Below, one piece after another: positions 21,872 to 30,802 of a stretch of DNA of 64,000 nt. The DNA lies in the NCBI GenBank assembly GCA_949775045.1, contig OX459101.1:5814894-5878893 (forward strand), given 5' to 3'. The position numbers and the translations under genes were made by a program. Position 1 is the stretch's first letter, and the number at the start of each line of letters is the position of its first letter. Below the pieces are notes generated by a model, which was not told the DNA's origin, searched no databases, and saw nothing but the letters and a program-made list of their open reading frames with translations. Source of the stretch: Metridium senile. Its lineage: Eukaryota > Cnidaria > Anthozoa > Actiniaria > Metridiidae.

Positions 21872-22143
21872 CAATCATTGTCAAAACTGTTGGCACGATT
21901 GTTGATTTTGTTATGTTCCTATATCTGTAATACCCCCCCTCCCCCTGTCAATGTTGCTGGAGGGGTATATGAACCTTGTCAATCGCGGGAAACATTTCCA
22001 ACTCTTGTACTCTTTCATGAAAAACAGCAACATTGTATTGGGGGAGGGGGGTAGACAAACTTATCCTCATAAATGAAAAAAATGATAGACCCACAAAAAA
22101 GTGTCCGAAATGTGATCGTGCCAACACATTTTGGCAATGATTG
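21872..22143. repeat. MITE, left copy (TA-flanked)
   Basis: 272 bp with terminal inverted repeats caatcattgtcaaaactg.. / ..cattttggcaatgattg and inner gttggcac/gtgccaac. The interior has a c-run (ccccccctccccc) and g-run (gggggaggggg) that can pair. The left flank is TA (21870-21871). The right flank is T, then the CTGAG terminus of the Rep element. It differs from the right copy at 30803 by one C. Confidence 0.85.
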
Positions 22144-22464
22144 TCTGAGGGACATATTGTGGAATTTCATTAAAAATAAACGAGTAAGAGGTCAGCAGCG
22201 TTCCTAATTACAAGCTATGCCTCGAAAGGAAAAGATTGATATGTAATATGTGTATATCCCACCCCTAACGACATGAAAACTAGTGGAAATGTCATTTTGC
22301 CGTAGCAACCCTTATATTTAAGTGCGAAATGATGCCAACGTAACAAGGGGATACACCAAAAAAATATTTTAAAAGGTCTCTTACTTAATAGAATGAAGTA
22401 ATTATCAGAAAAGATATCATCACCTTCACAGTTAATCCAATAATAACCACGTTCTCTTTAAACA

Positions 22465-22719
22465 ATGATTTTCTTATCAACTACATCTTATGTAAATACC
22501 TACGAATGTGAAGTTACTTTTGACGTATATGCTATAATTGACGCGCCTCAAAATTGCTACATTTTGTACGTAATAGCGCAAACGTCACATATTGCAAAAG
22601 ATGCACGTCACTGGTTTGGTACATTATACAAGTTGTGCATTTGTAAAATAAATCTCATACTTCAAAGCGTTATACATAAAGAACATTATACAACAACTGA
22701 GCAGAAAACGTCTATTTGA
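22465..22719 (+). CDS. Small ORF upstream of Rep, copy 1
   Basis: 84 codons from ATG 22465 (MIFLSTTSYVNTYECEVTF..) to a stop 14 bp before the Rep ATG. No family is recognised. Four Cys and alternating hydrophobic residues suggest a small folded domain rather than random sequence, but the evidence is weak. Its position directly ahead of Rep on the same strand would allow a leader or a spliced N-terminal exon. The second copy (26796-27050) is identical. Confidence 0.35.
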   Translation: MIFLSTTSYVNTYECEVTFDVYAIIDAPQNCYILYVIAQTSHIAKDARHWFGTLYKLCICKINLILQSVIHKEHYTTTEQKTSI

Positions 22720-22735
22720 AGTTCACATTGTGATC

Positions 22736-24079
22736 ATGGCAGAGTCAATGCCGAATCGTTCGCAACGTTTGGTCTATTTAGTTACATACAGTCGAGCAGA
22801 TCCCGAAAAAGTCCATTCTCGTGAATCGTTTGCAAATATTGTTCGTAATGCATGGGGTACATCAACGACATCGCGTATTGTACAGTTTATAGTCGCTAAA
22901 GAAGAGCATAATCACAACGATACAAACAACGACCTGTCCGACAAAGTATATCACTACCATATGGCTCTAAAGCTCAACAAAAGAAGTAGATGGCTTCTAG
23001 TTCGTGATACATTAGATGCAAGGTTTGGAATTCAAGTCAATTTCAGCAACAATCACAGTAACTATTATAGTGCTTATCGCTACTGCACAAAAGAAGATAC
23101 AACACCGTTTTTATCGCCCGACCATCCAAGCTTAGAGGACGAACCGAGAACTACTGCAGCCTCTGCAGCTACAACATCTCGTCGAGCTGATGGCCAAGGC
23201 AGTGGCCCCAAGAAGAAGCAAAAGAAGAAAAGAAAACGAATGCTAAGCGTCTACGAAGTAACCACTATTATTCGAAACAATAATATCAAGACTCGGCTCG
23301 ATCTAATGGCCTATGCAGCAAAACAGGAGAAAGAGGGAAAAAAAGATCTTGCACAATTTATAGCGAATAGAGGGATCAGAGTAGTAAATGAAGCATTATC
23401 TATATCTTCACAACTGCAAGATGCTGAAAAGAAACAAGAACGCTTGAATAAAAGTCGCATAGAACTACTAGTAGAGGAAGGTGAAAAACACTGTATAGAA
23501 GGATGTGAAAAGAAATGGCTAGCGGCCGCACTACAGATACTTCACCGAAATGAAATAAATGTGCATGTCTATGCTAGCGCAATTTACTCAGCACTTCACT
23601 ATGGACGTGCAAAATATCGAAACATATATATATATGGACCGGCAAACTCAGGTAAAACATTCATGATTTCACCTCTGAAAGCTATTTACCATGCCTTTGT
23701 GAACCCGGCAACTGGTGGTTTTGCGTGGGTGGGTGCAGAGGAGTCAGAAGTAATAATCCTCAATGACTTTAGATGGTCGCCTTCTATAATCGCATGGTCC
23801 GATTTCTTGCAAATGCTTGAAGGGGATACTATGCACTTAGCCGCACCTAAAAGTTTTGTACAACAAGACATTCTCTTCGACAAGGACTCACCCTTTTTCG
23901 CGACTGCAGATGCCCCACTCGTTATGATAAAGGGAGGATCAATAGATCGAATTAATACTGATATGATGAGAGTACGCTGGCATTATTTCGAATTTTGGAG
24001 ACAAATACCAGAGGTTGAGCAATGTGCAATGAAACCATGCGCACGTTGTTTCTCAGAACTTATTTTAACTAATAAATAA
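22736..24079 (+). CDS. HUH endonuclease / SF3 helicase Rep protein, copy 1
   Basis: 447 residues from ATG 22736; a GTG two codons upstream is not a credible start. The N-terminal HUH nuclease has LVYLVTYSRAD (12-22, motif I position), VYHYHMAL with H73-Y-H75 (motif II), and YRYCTKED with Y116 and K119 (YxxK, motif III). A basic stretch KKKQKKKRKR (159-168) could be a nuclear signal. The SF3 helicase has GPANSGKT Walker A (301-308), EVIILNDF Walker B (338-345), FFATADAP (387-394, motif C position, lacking the usual Asn) and RVRWHYFEF (412-420) as likely Arg finger. A C-terminal CAMKPCARC cluster follows. This is CRESS-DNA-virus-type Rep architecture, here in an animal intron with an intact frame. 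Rolling-circle initiation is the family role; activity here is inferred. Confidence 0.85.
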   Translation: MAESMPNRSQRLVYLVTYSRADPEKVHSRESFANIVRNAWGTSTTSRIVQFIVAKEEHNHNDTNNDLSDKVYHYHMALKLNKRSRWLLVRDTLDARFGIQVNFSNNHSNYYSAYRYCTKEDTTPFLSPDHPSLEDEPRTTAASAATTSRRADGQGSGPKKKQKKKRKRMLSVYEVTTIIRNNNIKTRLDLMAYAAKQEKEGKKDLAQFIANRGIRVVNEALSISSQLQDAEKKQERLNKSRIELLVEEGEKHCIEGCEKKWLAAALQILHRNEINVHVYASAIYSALHYGRAKYRNIYIYGPANSGKTFMISPLKAIYHAFVNPATGGFAWVGAEESEVIILNDFRWSPSIIAWSDFLQMLEGDTMHLAAPKSFVQQDILFDKDSPFFATADAPLVMIKGGSIDRINTDMMRVRWHYFEFWRQIPEVEQCAMKPCARCFSELILTNK

Positions 24080-24155
24080 ATGAACAAAGAATATGTATGT
24101 ATGCTAATAAATTTTTGTACATACATTTTTGCTAATAAATTTGTGTACATACATT

Positions 24156-24196
<41 letters not shown>

Positions 24197-24211
24197 ATAT
24201 ATTTATATCTA

Positions 24212-24251
<40 letters not shown>

Positions 24252-24966
24252 GTGTAATAAATATAAATATCTTTATATCTATACTACATAGATATATATA
24301 TATATCTATACTTATACTATAGATATAAATATATTTATTATCTCTATACAGAGATAATACATTAAAGAAAACATTGTTTGTATAGACATGACGTCTGTAA
24401 TGTGTCATTCAACACCATGTGCGCTTGTATATAGTTGTCCGTGAAATAGCAACGGTTCTCCACTGTTAAATAATAGATTACTCCCCAAATTAAACAAATA
24501 TCCCTCCAATTTTTTCAACAATAGGGTTTGTATATATTCTTTAATTGTCTGACGTTTAGTTTATATTTCAAATTGTAGTATTTAACTCAAAACCAACGGT
24601 ACTCCACGTTGAATCACTTATAAAAAGATGAAGACATGTTCAAAACAATTAATACAAGTTTTGTGTGGAGTACCGTTGATAAAATGGGCATGTTAGGCTT
24701 TTTGAATATAATTTCTGTAGGAAATAGTTAGAATAAACATCAATAAAACATTGATCAAGGTCTAAGCTCTTTTTATTGTTGCACTTAGTGAATCATTACG
24801 ATTTTACAATGGAGTACCGTGTTCTGCACAGAAGACACTGCACACTATATAAATACTGATTACGTGACAACAATGTGATTGTGAAAATATCAATTTCATA
24901 AGACAGTGAAGAGAGTGAAAATGGTCTTTAAAGGCAAAATGGATGTACTAATACAAGGTAGTAAAT
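24080..24966. promoter_or_regulatory. Candidate replication-origin block between Rep and transposase, copy 1
   Basis: A non-coding convergent region. It contains a (tctg)n run (24158-24193), AT repeats, a 10-bp stem hairpin tattatctct-atac-agagataata (24336-24359), and four copies of a motif with consensus caacggtactccac: 24450-24463 (+, one change), 24594-24607 (+), 24665-24678 (-, exact inverse), 24809-24822 (-, core only). Repeated short sites next to a hairpin, downstream of a Rep gene, resemble iterons plus nicking hairpin of rolling-circle replicons. The canonical CRESS nonamer is not in the loop. The last 70 bp (24870-24945) resemble the inverse of the transposase leader. Confidence 0.45.
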
Positions 24967-25911
24967 CTAATATTTAGTTCTAAATCCCTTGGATTTAATA
25001 ATATCTTCAAGTCTTTTGGGAATGCTTTGAATAGTTTTGTCTATGACAGTTGTATCAAACGAATATAAAGTATCAATAACACGTTCTTTAAAAGTTTCAA
25101 AATTCTCTTTAAGAATATTTTGCTCTATAGCATCATTATTTATTTTTCTTTTAACTAAATTAAAAATATTTTCAATCGGATTTAGGTCTGGAGACCTTGC
25201 AGGAATACACACCATTGTAGCCTTTGATTTTTTTAGTGCTTTTTTAGCTAATGAGCTATTTTGACTAGGATCGTTGTCCATAACAAATTTTCTGGCTTTG
25301 GTTTTTGAAAACTTTTTGAAAATGTTTTCAAAATTTCTAGTAATAAAGTCAGCGAAATACTCGCCATCCATTTTGTGGTATTGTTCAATAAAAATAGCAC
25401 CTTGTCTATAACTAATAAGAACCAAAAGGTGGAGCCTTCTTCCTCCTGCTAGACTCTTCGAACCCTTAGATGTTATTTGTAATCCCTCATTTCTTTTTCT
25501 CCAAACCCTCCCTTTAGGACTCATTGCATTTGCTTTCGGATTGTACTTATGAATAAAAGAAACTCCGTCAAGATAAAATACCATGTCCTCCGTCCAATAG
25601 TTTGGTGTAGTTTTCAATGTTTTTACATTGTCTTTTGCAAATTTAAGTCTTTTCTTTCTGTCAGATTCACTGATTAGTCCCTTTCTTCTTGTCTGTAAAC
25701 TCTTGTACCCTAATCTTTGTATTTCTCTGAGGTAAGTCCGGTAGCTTGTTTTCCGCTGCGAAAGCCCGCAATACTCTATTAAAGATTTCACTGTAAAATT
25801 TACGTCCTCTTTCCTGATCCTTTTGATTCCCCTGGATAGAATTCTTCTTTCTCTGTCAGTTAAGTTAGTCTTTCTTCCCAACTTACTTTTCTTGTCGATC
25901 GGGTTGTTTTG
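24967..25911 (-). CDS. Tc1/mariner-like DD34E transposase, catalytic part, copy 1
   Basis: Minus-strand frame open from about 25911; the first in-frame TTG lies at 25881. It contains linker GRKTNLTDRERRILSRG, a second HTH-like region (FTVKSLIEYCGLSQRKTSYR), catalytic FYLDGVSF (D1), FVMDNDPSQNSS (D2) and RSPDLNPIEN (E). The E falls 34 residues after D2, giving the Tc1-type DD34E signature. C-terminus GFRTKY. There is no in-frame ATG at the start, because the N-terminal HTH lies in the neighbouring frame (25883-26080), so the gene is either broken or needs a frameshift or splice. Tc1 enzymes insert at TA, as seen around the flanking MITEs. Confidence 0.85.
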   Translation of the reverse strand, partial: QNNPIDKKSKLGRKTNLTDRERRILSRGIKRIRKEDVNFTVKSLIEYCGLSQRKTSYRTYLREIQRLGYKSLQTRRKGLISESDRKKRLKFAKDNVKTLKTTPNYWTEDMVFYLDGVSFIHKYNPKANAMSPKGRVWRKRNEGLQITSKGSKSLAGGRRLHLLVLISYRQGAIFIEQYHKMDGEYFADFITRNFENIFKKFSKTKARKFVMDNDPSQNSSLAKKALKKSKATMVCIPARSPDLNPIENIFNLVKRKINNDAIEQNILKENFETFKERVIDTLYSFDTTVIDKTIQSIPKRLEDIIKSKGFRTKY

Positions 25912-26080
25912 AATTCCGCTTCATTTTGTTTAAACCAATTCTTCTTACACTGCTTTTTGATATAGAACACATCTCTGCTATTTCCGAAAGAGAGTATGTG
26001 TTTTTTCTAAACAGAACATACGCTCTGGCACATTTATAGGCATTAATCTTGCCTTTGAAGACCATTTTCACCCTCTCCAA
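25883..26080 (-). CDS. Transposase N-terminal HTH segment, copy 1
   Basis: 65 residues from an ATG-proximal start: MVFKGKINAYKCARAY, then LFRKNTYSLSEIAEMCSISK, SSVRRI. The SLSEIAEMCSISKSSVRRI part is a clear helix-turn-helix as at the N-terminus of Tc1/mariner transposases. It stops at TAA about 25885, while the catalytic frame is already open in the +1 register from about 25911. A one-base slip anywhere in this overlap joins the two. Both copies share the same disposition. Confidence 0.75.
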   Translation of the reverse strand: MERVKMVFKGKINAYKCARAYVLFRKNTYSLSEIAEMCSISKSSVRRIGLNKMKRNSKQPDRQEK

Positions 26081-26473
26081 ACGTTGATATCTTCACAATG
26101 ACGTGTATTGTTGCGTACGCCTTAAGCGCGTGCATTTTTGGGCGTTACTATGGTTATCCAATTTTGCGCGAGCTATAGTATAAATATATCAACTACGAAG
26201 CATATATGTGTTAAGGACTGCTTATTACCTTAGAACATTTATTTTGAACACGGGTGTTATCGAATATAGAGCATATAAGTGTCTTGTCATGTAAATTTTA
26301 CATTCATTTAAAGCACTTTAAACAAAAGTGACGTCACATGATAGTATTAACTTCTTTCTGGAAAAAAATTTGCTACTGTTCAAATCGGTACACTATGTAC
26401 TTTGTGTCCTGAAAATTTCATATCATTTCCACAACAATATCAATGGCGTTTTAAGTCATATGTGTCTCAGACA
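26081..26473. promoter_or_regulatory. Right terminal region and transposase leader, copy 1
   Basis: About 390 non-coding bp from the transposase start to the CTCAG terminus. It includes ctatagtataaatatat (TATA-like on either strand) near 26174 and GC-rich gcgtacgccttaagcgcgtgc near 26112. The leader acaatgacg..gtgaaaatggtctt (read on the minus strand) has an inverted, diverged counterpart at 24870-24945. Confidence 0.4.
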
Positions 26474-26795
26474 GTCTGAGGGACATATTGTGGAATTTCA
26501 TTAAAAATAAACGAGTAAGAGGTCAGCAGCGTTCCTAATTACAAGCTATGCCTCGAAAGGAAAAGATTGATATGTAATATGTGTATATCCCACCCCTAAC
26601 GACATGAAAACTAGTGGAAATGTCATTTTGCCGTAGCAACCCTTATATTTAAGTGCGAAATGATGCCAACGTAACAAGGGGATACACCAAAAAAATATTT
26701 TAAAAGGTCTCTTACTTAATAGAATGAAGTAATTATCAGAAAAGATATCATCACCTTCACAGTTAATCCAATAATAACCACGTTCTCTTTAAACA

Positions 26796-27050
26796 ATGAT
26801 TTTCTTATCAACTACATCTTATGTAAATACCTACGAATGTGAAGTTACTTTTGACGTATATGCTATAATTGACGCGCCTCAAAATTGCTACATTTTGTAC
26901 GTAATAGCGCAAACGTCACATATTGCAAAAGATGCACGTCACTGGTTTGGTACATTATACAAGTTGTGCATTTGTAAAATAAATCTCATACTTCAAAGCG
27001 TTATACATAAAGAACATTATACAACAACTGAGCAGAAAACGTCTATTTGA
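26796..27050 (+). CDS. Small ORF upstream of Rep, copy 2
   Basis: Identical to 22465-22719 (84 codons, unknown family), again ending just ahead of the Rep ATG. Confidence 0.35.
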   Translation: MIFLSTTSYVNTYECEVTFDVYAIIDAPQNCYILYVIAQTSHIAKDARHWFGTLYKLCICKINLILQSVIHKEHYTTTEQKTSI

Positions 27051-27066
27051 AGTTCACATTGTGATC

Positions 27067-28410
27067 ATGGCAGAGTCAATGCCGAATCGTTCGCAACGTT
27101 TGGTCTATTTAGTTACATACAGTCGAGCAGATCCCGAAAAAGTCCATTCTCGTGAATCGTTTGCAAATATTGTTCGTAATGCATGGGGTACATCAACGAC
27201 ATCGCGTATTGTACAGTTTATAGTCGCTAAAGAAGAGCATAATCACAACGATACAAACAACGACCTGTCCGACAAAGTATATCACTACCATATGGCTCTA
27301 AAGCTCAACAAAAGAAGTAGATGGCTTCTAGTTCGTGATACATTAGATGCAAGGTTTGGAATTCAAGTCAATTTCAGCAACAATCACAGTAACTATTATA
27401 GTGCTTATCGCTACTGCACAAAAGAAGATACAACACCGTTTTTATCGCCCGACCATCCAAGCTTAGAGGACGAACCGAGAACTACTGCAGCCTCTGCAGC
27501 TACAACATCTCGTCGAGCTGATGGCCAAGGCAGTGGCCCCAAGAAGAAGCAAAAGAAGAAAAGAAAACGAATGCTAAGCGTCTACGAAGTAACCACTATT
27601 ATTCGAAACAATAATATCAAGACTCGGCTCGATCTAATGGCCTATGCAGCAAAACAGGAGAAAGAGGGAAAAAAAGATCTTGCACAATTTATAGCGAATA
27701 GAGGGATCAGAGTAGTAAATGAAGCATTATCTATATCTTCACAACTGCAAGATGCTGAAAAGAAACAAGAACGCTTGAATAAAAGTCGCATAGAACTACT
27801 AGTAGAGGAAGGTGAAAAACACTGTATAGAAGGATGTGAAAAGAAATGGCTAGCGGCCGCACTACAGATACTTCACCGAAATGAAATAAATGTGCATGTC
27901 TATGCTAGCGCAATTTACTCAGCACTTCACTATGGACGTGCAAAATATCGAAACATATATATATATGGACCGGCAAACTCAGGTAAAACATTCATGATTT
28001 CACCTCTGAAAGCTATTTACCATGCCTTTGTGAACCCGGCAACTGGTGGTTTTGCGTGGGTGGGTGCAGAGGAGTCAGAAGTAATAATCCTCAATGACTT
28101 TAGATGGTCGCCTTCTATAATCGCATGGTCCGATTTCTTGCAAATGCTTGAAGGGGATACTATGCACTTAGCCGCACCTAAAAGTTTTGTACAACAAGAC
28201 ATTCTCTTCGACAAGGACTCACCCTTTTTCGCGACTGCAGATGCCCCACTCGTTATGATAAAGGGAGGATCAATAGATCGAATTAATACTGATATGATGA
28301 GAGTACGCTGGCATTATTTCGAATTTTGGAGACAAATACCAGAGGTTGAGCAATGTGCAATGAAACCATGCGCACGTTGTTTCTCAGAACTTATTTTAAC
28401 TAATAAATAA
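27067..28410 (+). CDS. HUH endonuclease / SF3 helicase Rep protein, copy 2
   Basis: 447 residues, identical to the product of 22736-24079, with the same H-Y-H, Y116xxK119, Walker A (GPANSGKT), Walker B and C-terminal Cys cluster. Both frames are intact, so neither copy shows decay relative to the other. Confidence 0.85.
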   Translation: MAESMPNRSQRLVYLVTYSRADPEKVHSRESFANIVRNAWGTSTTSRIVQFIVAKEEHNHNDTNNDLSDKVYHYHMALKLNKRSRWLLVRDTLDARFGIQVNFSNNHSNYYSAYRYCTKEDTTPFLSPDHPSLEDEPRTTAASAATTSRRADGQGSGPKKKQKKKRKRMLSVYEVTTIIRNNNIKTRLDLMAYAAKQEKEGKKDLAQFIANRGIRVVNEALSISSQLQDAEKKQERLNKSRIELLVEEGEKHCIEGCEKKWLAAALQILHRNEINVHVYASAIYSALHYGRAKYRNIYIYGPANSGKTFMISPLKAIYHAFVNPATGGFAWVGAEESEVIILNDFRWSPSIIAWSDFLQMLEGDTMHLAAPKSFVQQDILFDKDSPFFATADAPLVMIKGGSIDRINTDMMRVRWHYFEFWRQIPEVEQCAMKPCARCFSELILTNK

Positions 28411-28486
28411 ATGAACAAAGAATATGTATGTATGCTAATAAATTTTTGTACATACATTTTTGCTAATAAATTTGTGTACATACATT

Positions 28487-28527
<41 letters not shown>

Positions 28528-28542
28528 ATATATTTATATCTA

Positions 28543-28582
<40 letters not shown>

Positions 28583-29297
28583 GTGTAATAAATATAAATA
28601 TCTTTATATCTATACTACATAGATATATATATATATCTATACTTATACTATAGATATAAATATATTTATTATCTCTATACAGAGATAATACATTAAAGAA
28701 AACATTGTTTGTATAGACATGACGTCTGTAATGTGTCATTCAACACCATGTGCGCTTGTATATAGTTGTCCGTGAAATAGCAACGGTTCTCCACTGTTAA
28801 ATAATAGATTACTCCCCAAATTAAACAAATATCCCTCCAATTTTTTCAACAATAGGGTTTGTATATATTCTTTAATTGTCTGACGTTTAGTTTATATTTC
28901 AAATTGTAGTATTTAACTCAAAACCAACGGTACTCCACGTTGAATCACTTATAAAAAGATGAAGACATGTTCAAAACAATTAATACAAGTTTTGTGTGGA
29001 GTACCGTTGATAAAATGGGCATGTTAGGCTTTTTGAATATAATTTCTGTAGGAAATAGTTAGAATAAACATCAATAAAACATTGATCAAGGTCTAAGCTC
29101 TTTTTATTGTTGCACTTAGTGAATCATTACGATTTTACAATGGAGTACCGTGTTCTGCACAGAAGACACTGCACACTATATAAATACTGATTACGTGACA
29201 ACAATGTGATTGTGAAAATATCAATTTCATAAGACAGTGAAGAGAGTGAAAATGGTCTTTAAAGGCAAAATGGATGTACTAATACAAGGTAGTAAAT
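28411..29297. promoter_or_regulatory. Candidate replication-origin block, copy 2
   Basis: Same content as 24080-24966: hairpin at 28667-28690; iteron-like sites at 28781-28794 (+), 28925-28938 (+), 28996-29009 (-) and 29140-29153 (-, core). Confidence 0.45.
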
Positions 29298-30242
29298 CTA
29301 ATATTTAGTTCTAAATCCCTTGGATTTAATAATATCTTCAAGTCTTTTGGGAATGCTTTGAATAGTTTTGTCTATGACAGTTGTATCAAACGAATATAAA
29401 GTATCAATAACACGTTCTTTAAAAGTTTCAAAATTCTCTTTAAGAATATTTTGCTCTATAGCATCATTATTTATTTTTCTTTTAACTAAATTAAAAATAT
29501 TTTCAATCGGATTTAGGTCTGGAGACCTTGCAGGAATACACACCATTGTAGCCTTTGATTTTTTTAGTGCTTTTTTAGCTAATGAGCTATTTTGACTAGG
29601 ATCGTTGTCCATAACAAATTTTCTGGCTTTGGTTTTTGAAAACTTTTTGAAAATGTTTTCAAAATTTCTAGTAATAAAGTCAGCGAAATACTCGCCATCC
29701 ATTTTGTGGTATTGTTCAATAAAAATAGCACCTTGTCTATAACTAATAAGAACCAAAAGGTGGAGCCTTCTTCCTCCTGCTAGACTCTTCGAACCCTTAG
29801 ATGTTATTTGTAATCCCTCATTTCTTTTTCTCCAAACCCTCCCTTTAGGACTCATTGCATTTGCTTTCGGATTGTACTTATGAATAAAAGAAACTCCGTC
29901 AAGATAAAATACCATGTCCTCCGTCCAATAGTTTGGTGTAGTTTTCAATGTTTTTACATTGTCTTTTGCAAATTTAAGTCTTTTCTTTCTGTCAGATTCA
30001 CTGATTAGTCCCTTTCTTCTTGTCTGTAAACTCTTGTACCCTAATCTTTGTATTTCTCTGAGGTAAGTCCGGTAGCTTGTTTTCCGCTGCGAAAGCCCGC
30101 AATACTCTATTAAAGATTTCACTGTAAAATTTACGTCCTCTTTCCTGATCCTTTTGATTCCCCTGGATAGAATTCTTCTTTCTCTGTCAGTTAAGTTAGT
30201 CTTTCTTCCCAACTTACTTTTCTTGTCGATCGGGTTGTTTTG
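29298..30242 (-). CDS. Tc1/mariner-like DD34E transposase, catalytic part, copy 2
   Basis: Identical to copy 1 (24967-25911), including D, D and E motifs and the absence of an in-frame ATG start. Confidence 0.85.
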   Translation of the reverse strand, partial: QNNPIDKKSKLGRKTNLTDRERRILSRGIKRIRKEDVNFTVKSLIEYCGLSQRKTSYRTYLREIQRLGYKSLQTRRKGLISESDRKKRLKFAKDNVKTLKTTPNYWTEDMVFYLDGVSFIHKYNPKANAMSPKGRVWRKRNEGLQITSKGSKSLAGGRRLHLLVLISYRQGAIFIEQYHKMDGEYFADFITRNFENIFKKFSKTKARKFVMDNDPSQNSSLAKKALKKSKATMVCIPARSPDLNPIENIFNLVKRKINNDAIEQNILKENFETFKERVIDTLYSFDTTVIDKTIQSIPKRLEDIIKSKGFRTKY

Positions 30243-30411
30243 AATTCCGCTTCATTTTGTTTAAACCAATTCTTCTTACACTGCTTTTTGATATAGAACA
30301 CATCTCTGCTATTTCCGAAAGAGAGTATGTGTTTTTTCTAAACAGAACATACGCTCTGGCACATTTATAGGCATTAATCTTGCCTTTGAAGACCATTTTC
30401 ACCCTCTCCAA
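30214..30411 (-). CDS. Transposase N-terminal HTH segment, copy 2
   Basis: Identical to 25883-26080: the helix-turn-helix half in a frame offset by one from the catalytic half. Confidence 0.75.
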   Translation of the reverse strand: MERVKMVFKGKINAYKCARAYVLFRKNTYSLSEIAEMCSISKSSVRRIGLNKMKRNSKQPDRQEK

Positions 30412-30802
30412 ACGTTGATATCTTCACAATGACGTGTATTGTTGCGTACGCCTTAAGCGCGTGCATTTTTGGGCGTTACTATGGTTATCCAATTTTGCGC
30501 GAGCTATAGTATAAATATATCAACTACGAAGCATATATGTGTTAAGGACTGCTTATTACCTTAGAACATTTATTTTGAACACGGGTGTTATCGAATATAG
30601 AGCATATAAGTGTCTTGTCATGTAAATTTTACATTCATTTAAAGCACTTTAAACAAAAGTGACGTCACATGATAGTATTAACTTCTTTCTGGAAAAAAAT
30701 TTGCTACTGTTCAAATCGGTACACTATGTACTTTGTGTCCTGAAAATTTCATATCATTTCCACAACAATATCAATGGCGTTTTAAGTCATATGTGTCTCA
30801 GA

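Larger units (their letters stand above)
22143..26473. mobile_element. Rep/Tc1 composite element, copy 1
   Basis: One 4331-bp repeat unit; its core from CTGAGGGACATAT (22145) to ATGTGTCTCAG (26470) is 4326 bp with short imperfect terminal inverted repeats (CTGAG[g/a][g/c]ACATAT). It carries a small ORF (22465-22719, +), an HUH/SF3 Rep gene (22736-24079, +), an 890-bp non-coding block with iterons and a hairpin, and a convergent Tc1/mariner-like transposase in two frames (26080-24967, -). The unit is followed head-to-tail by an apparently identical copy (26474-30804) with ACAGT between the CTCAG and CTGAG ends. TIRs plus a DD34E enzyme suggest cut-and-paste mobility; Rep suggests rolling-circle replication. 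Both functions in one element is the unusual point. Confidence 0.8.

Noticed and set aside
24336..24359. Canonical CRESS-virus origin nonanucleotide in the hairpin
   Set aside because: The loop is atac and no NANTATTAC-type nonamer sits at its apex, so only a generic hairpin can be claimed.
23983..24408. 141-codon minus-strand ORF rich in Tyr/Ile (also 28314-28739)
   Set aside because: It overlaps the Rep 3' end and runs through ta, tctg and atat microsatellites; low complexity.
22144..30802. Helitron origin of the Rep element (TC start, insertion between T and A without duplication)
   Set aside because: The Rep lacks the Helitron RepHel/Pif1-type helicase and the two-Tyr motif; it is an SF3 Rep. 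The ends are inverted repeats and the 3' end is not CTRR with a hairpin. The bases at the ends are coincidental.
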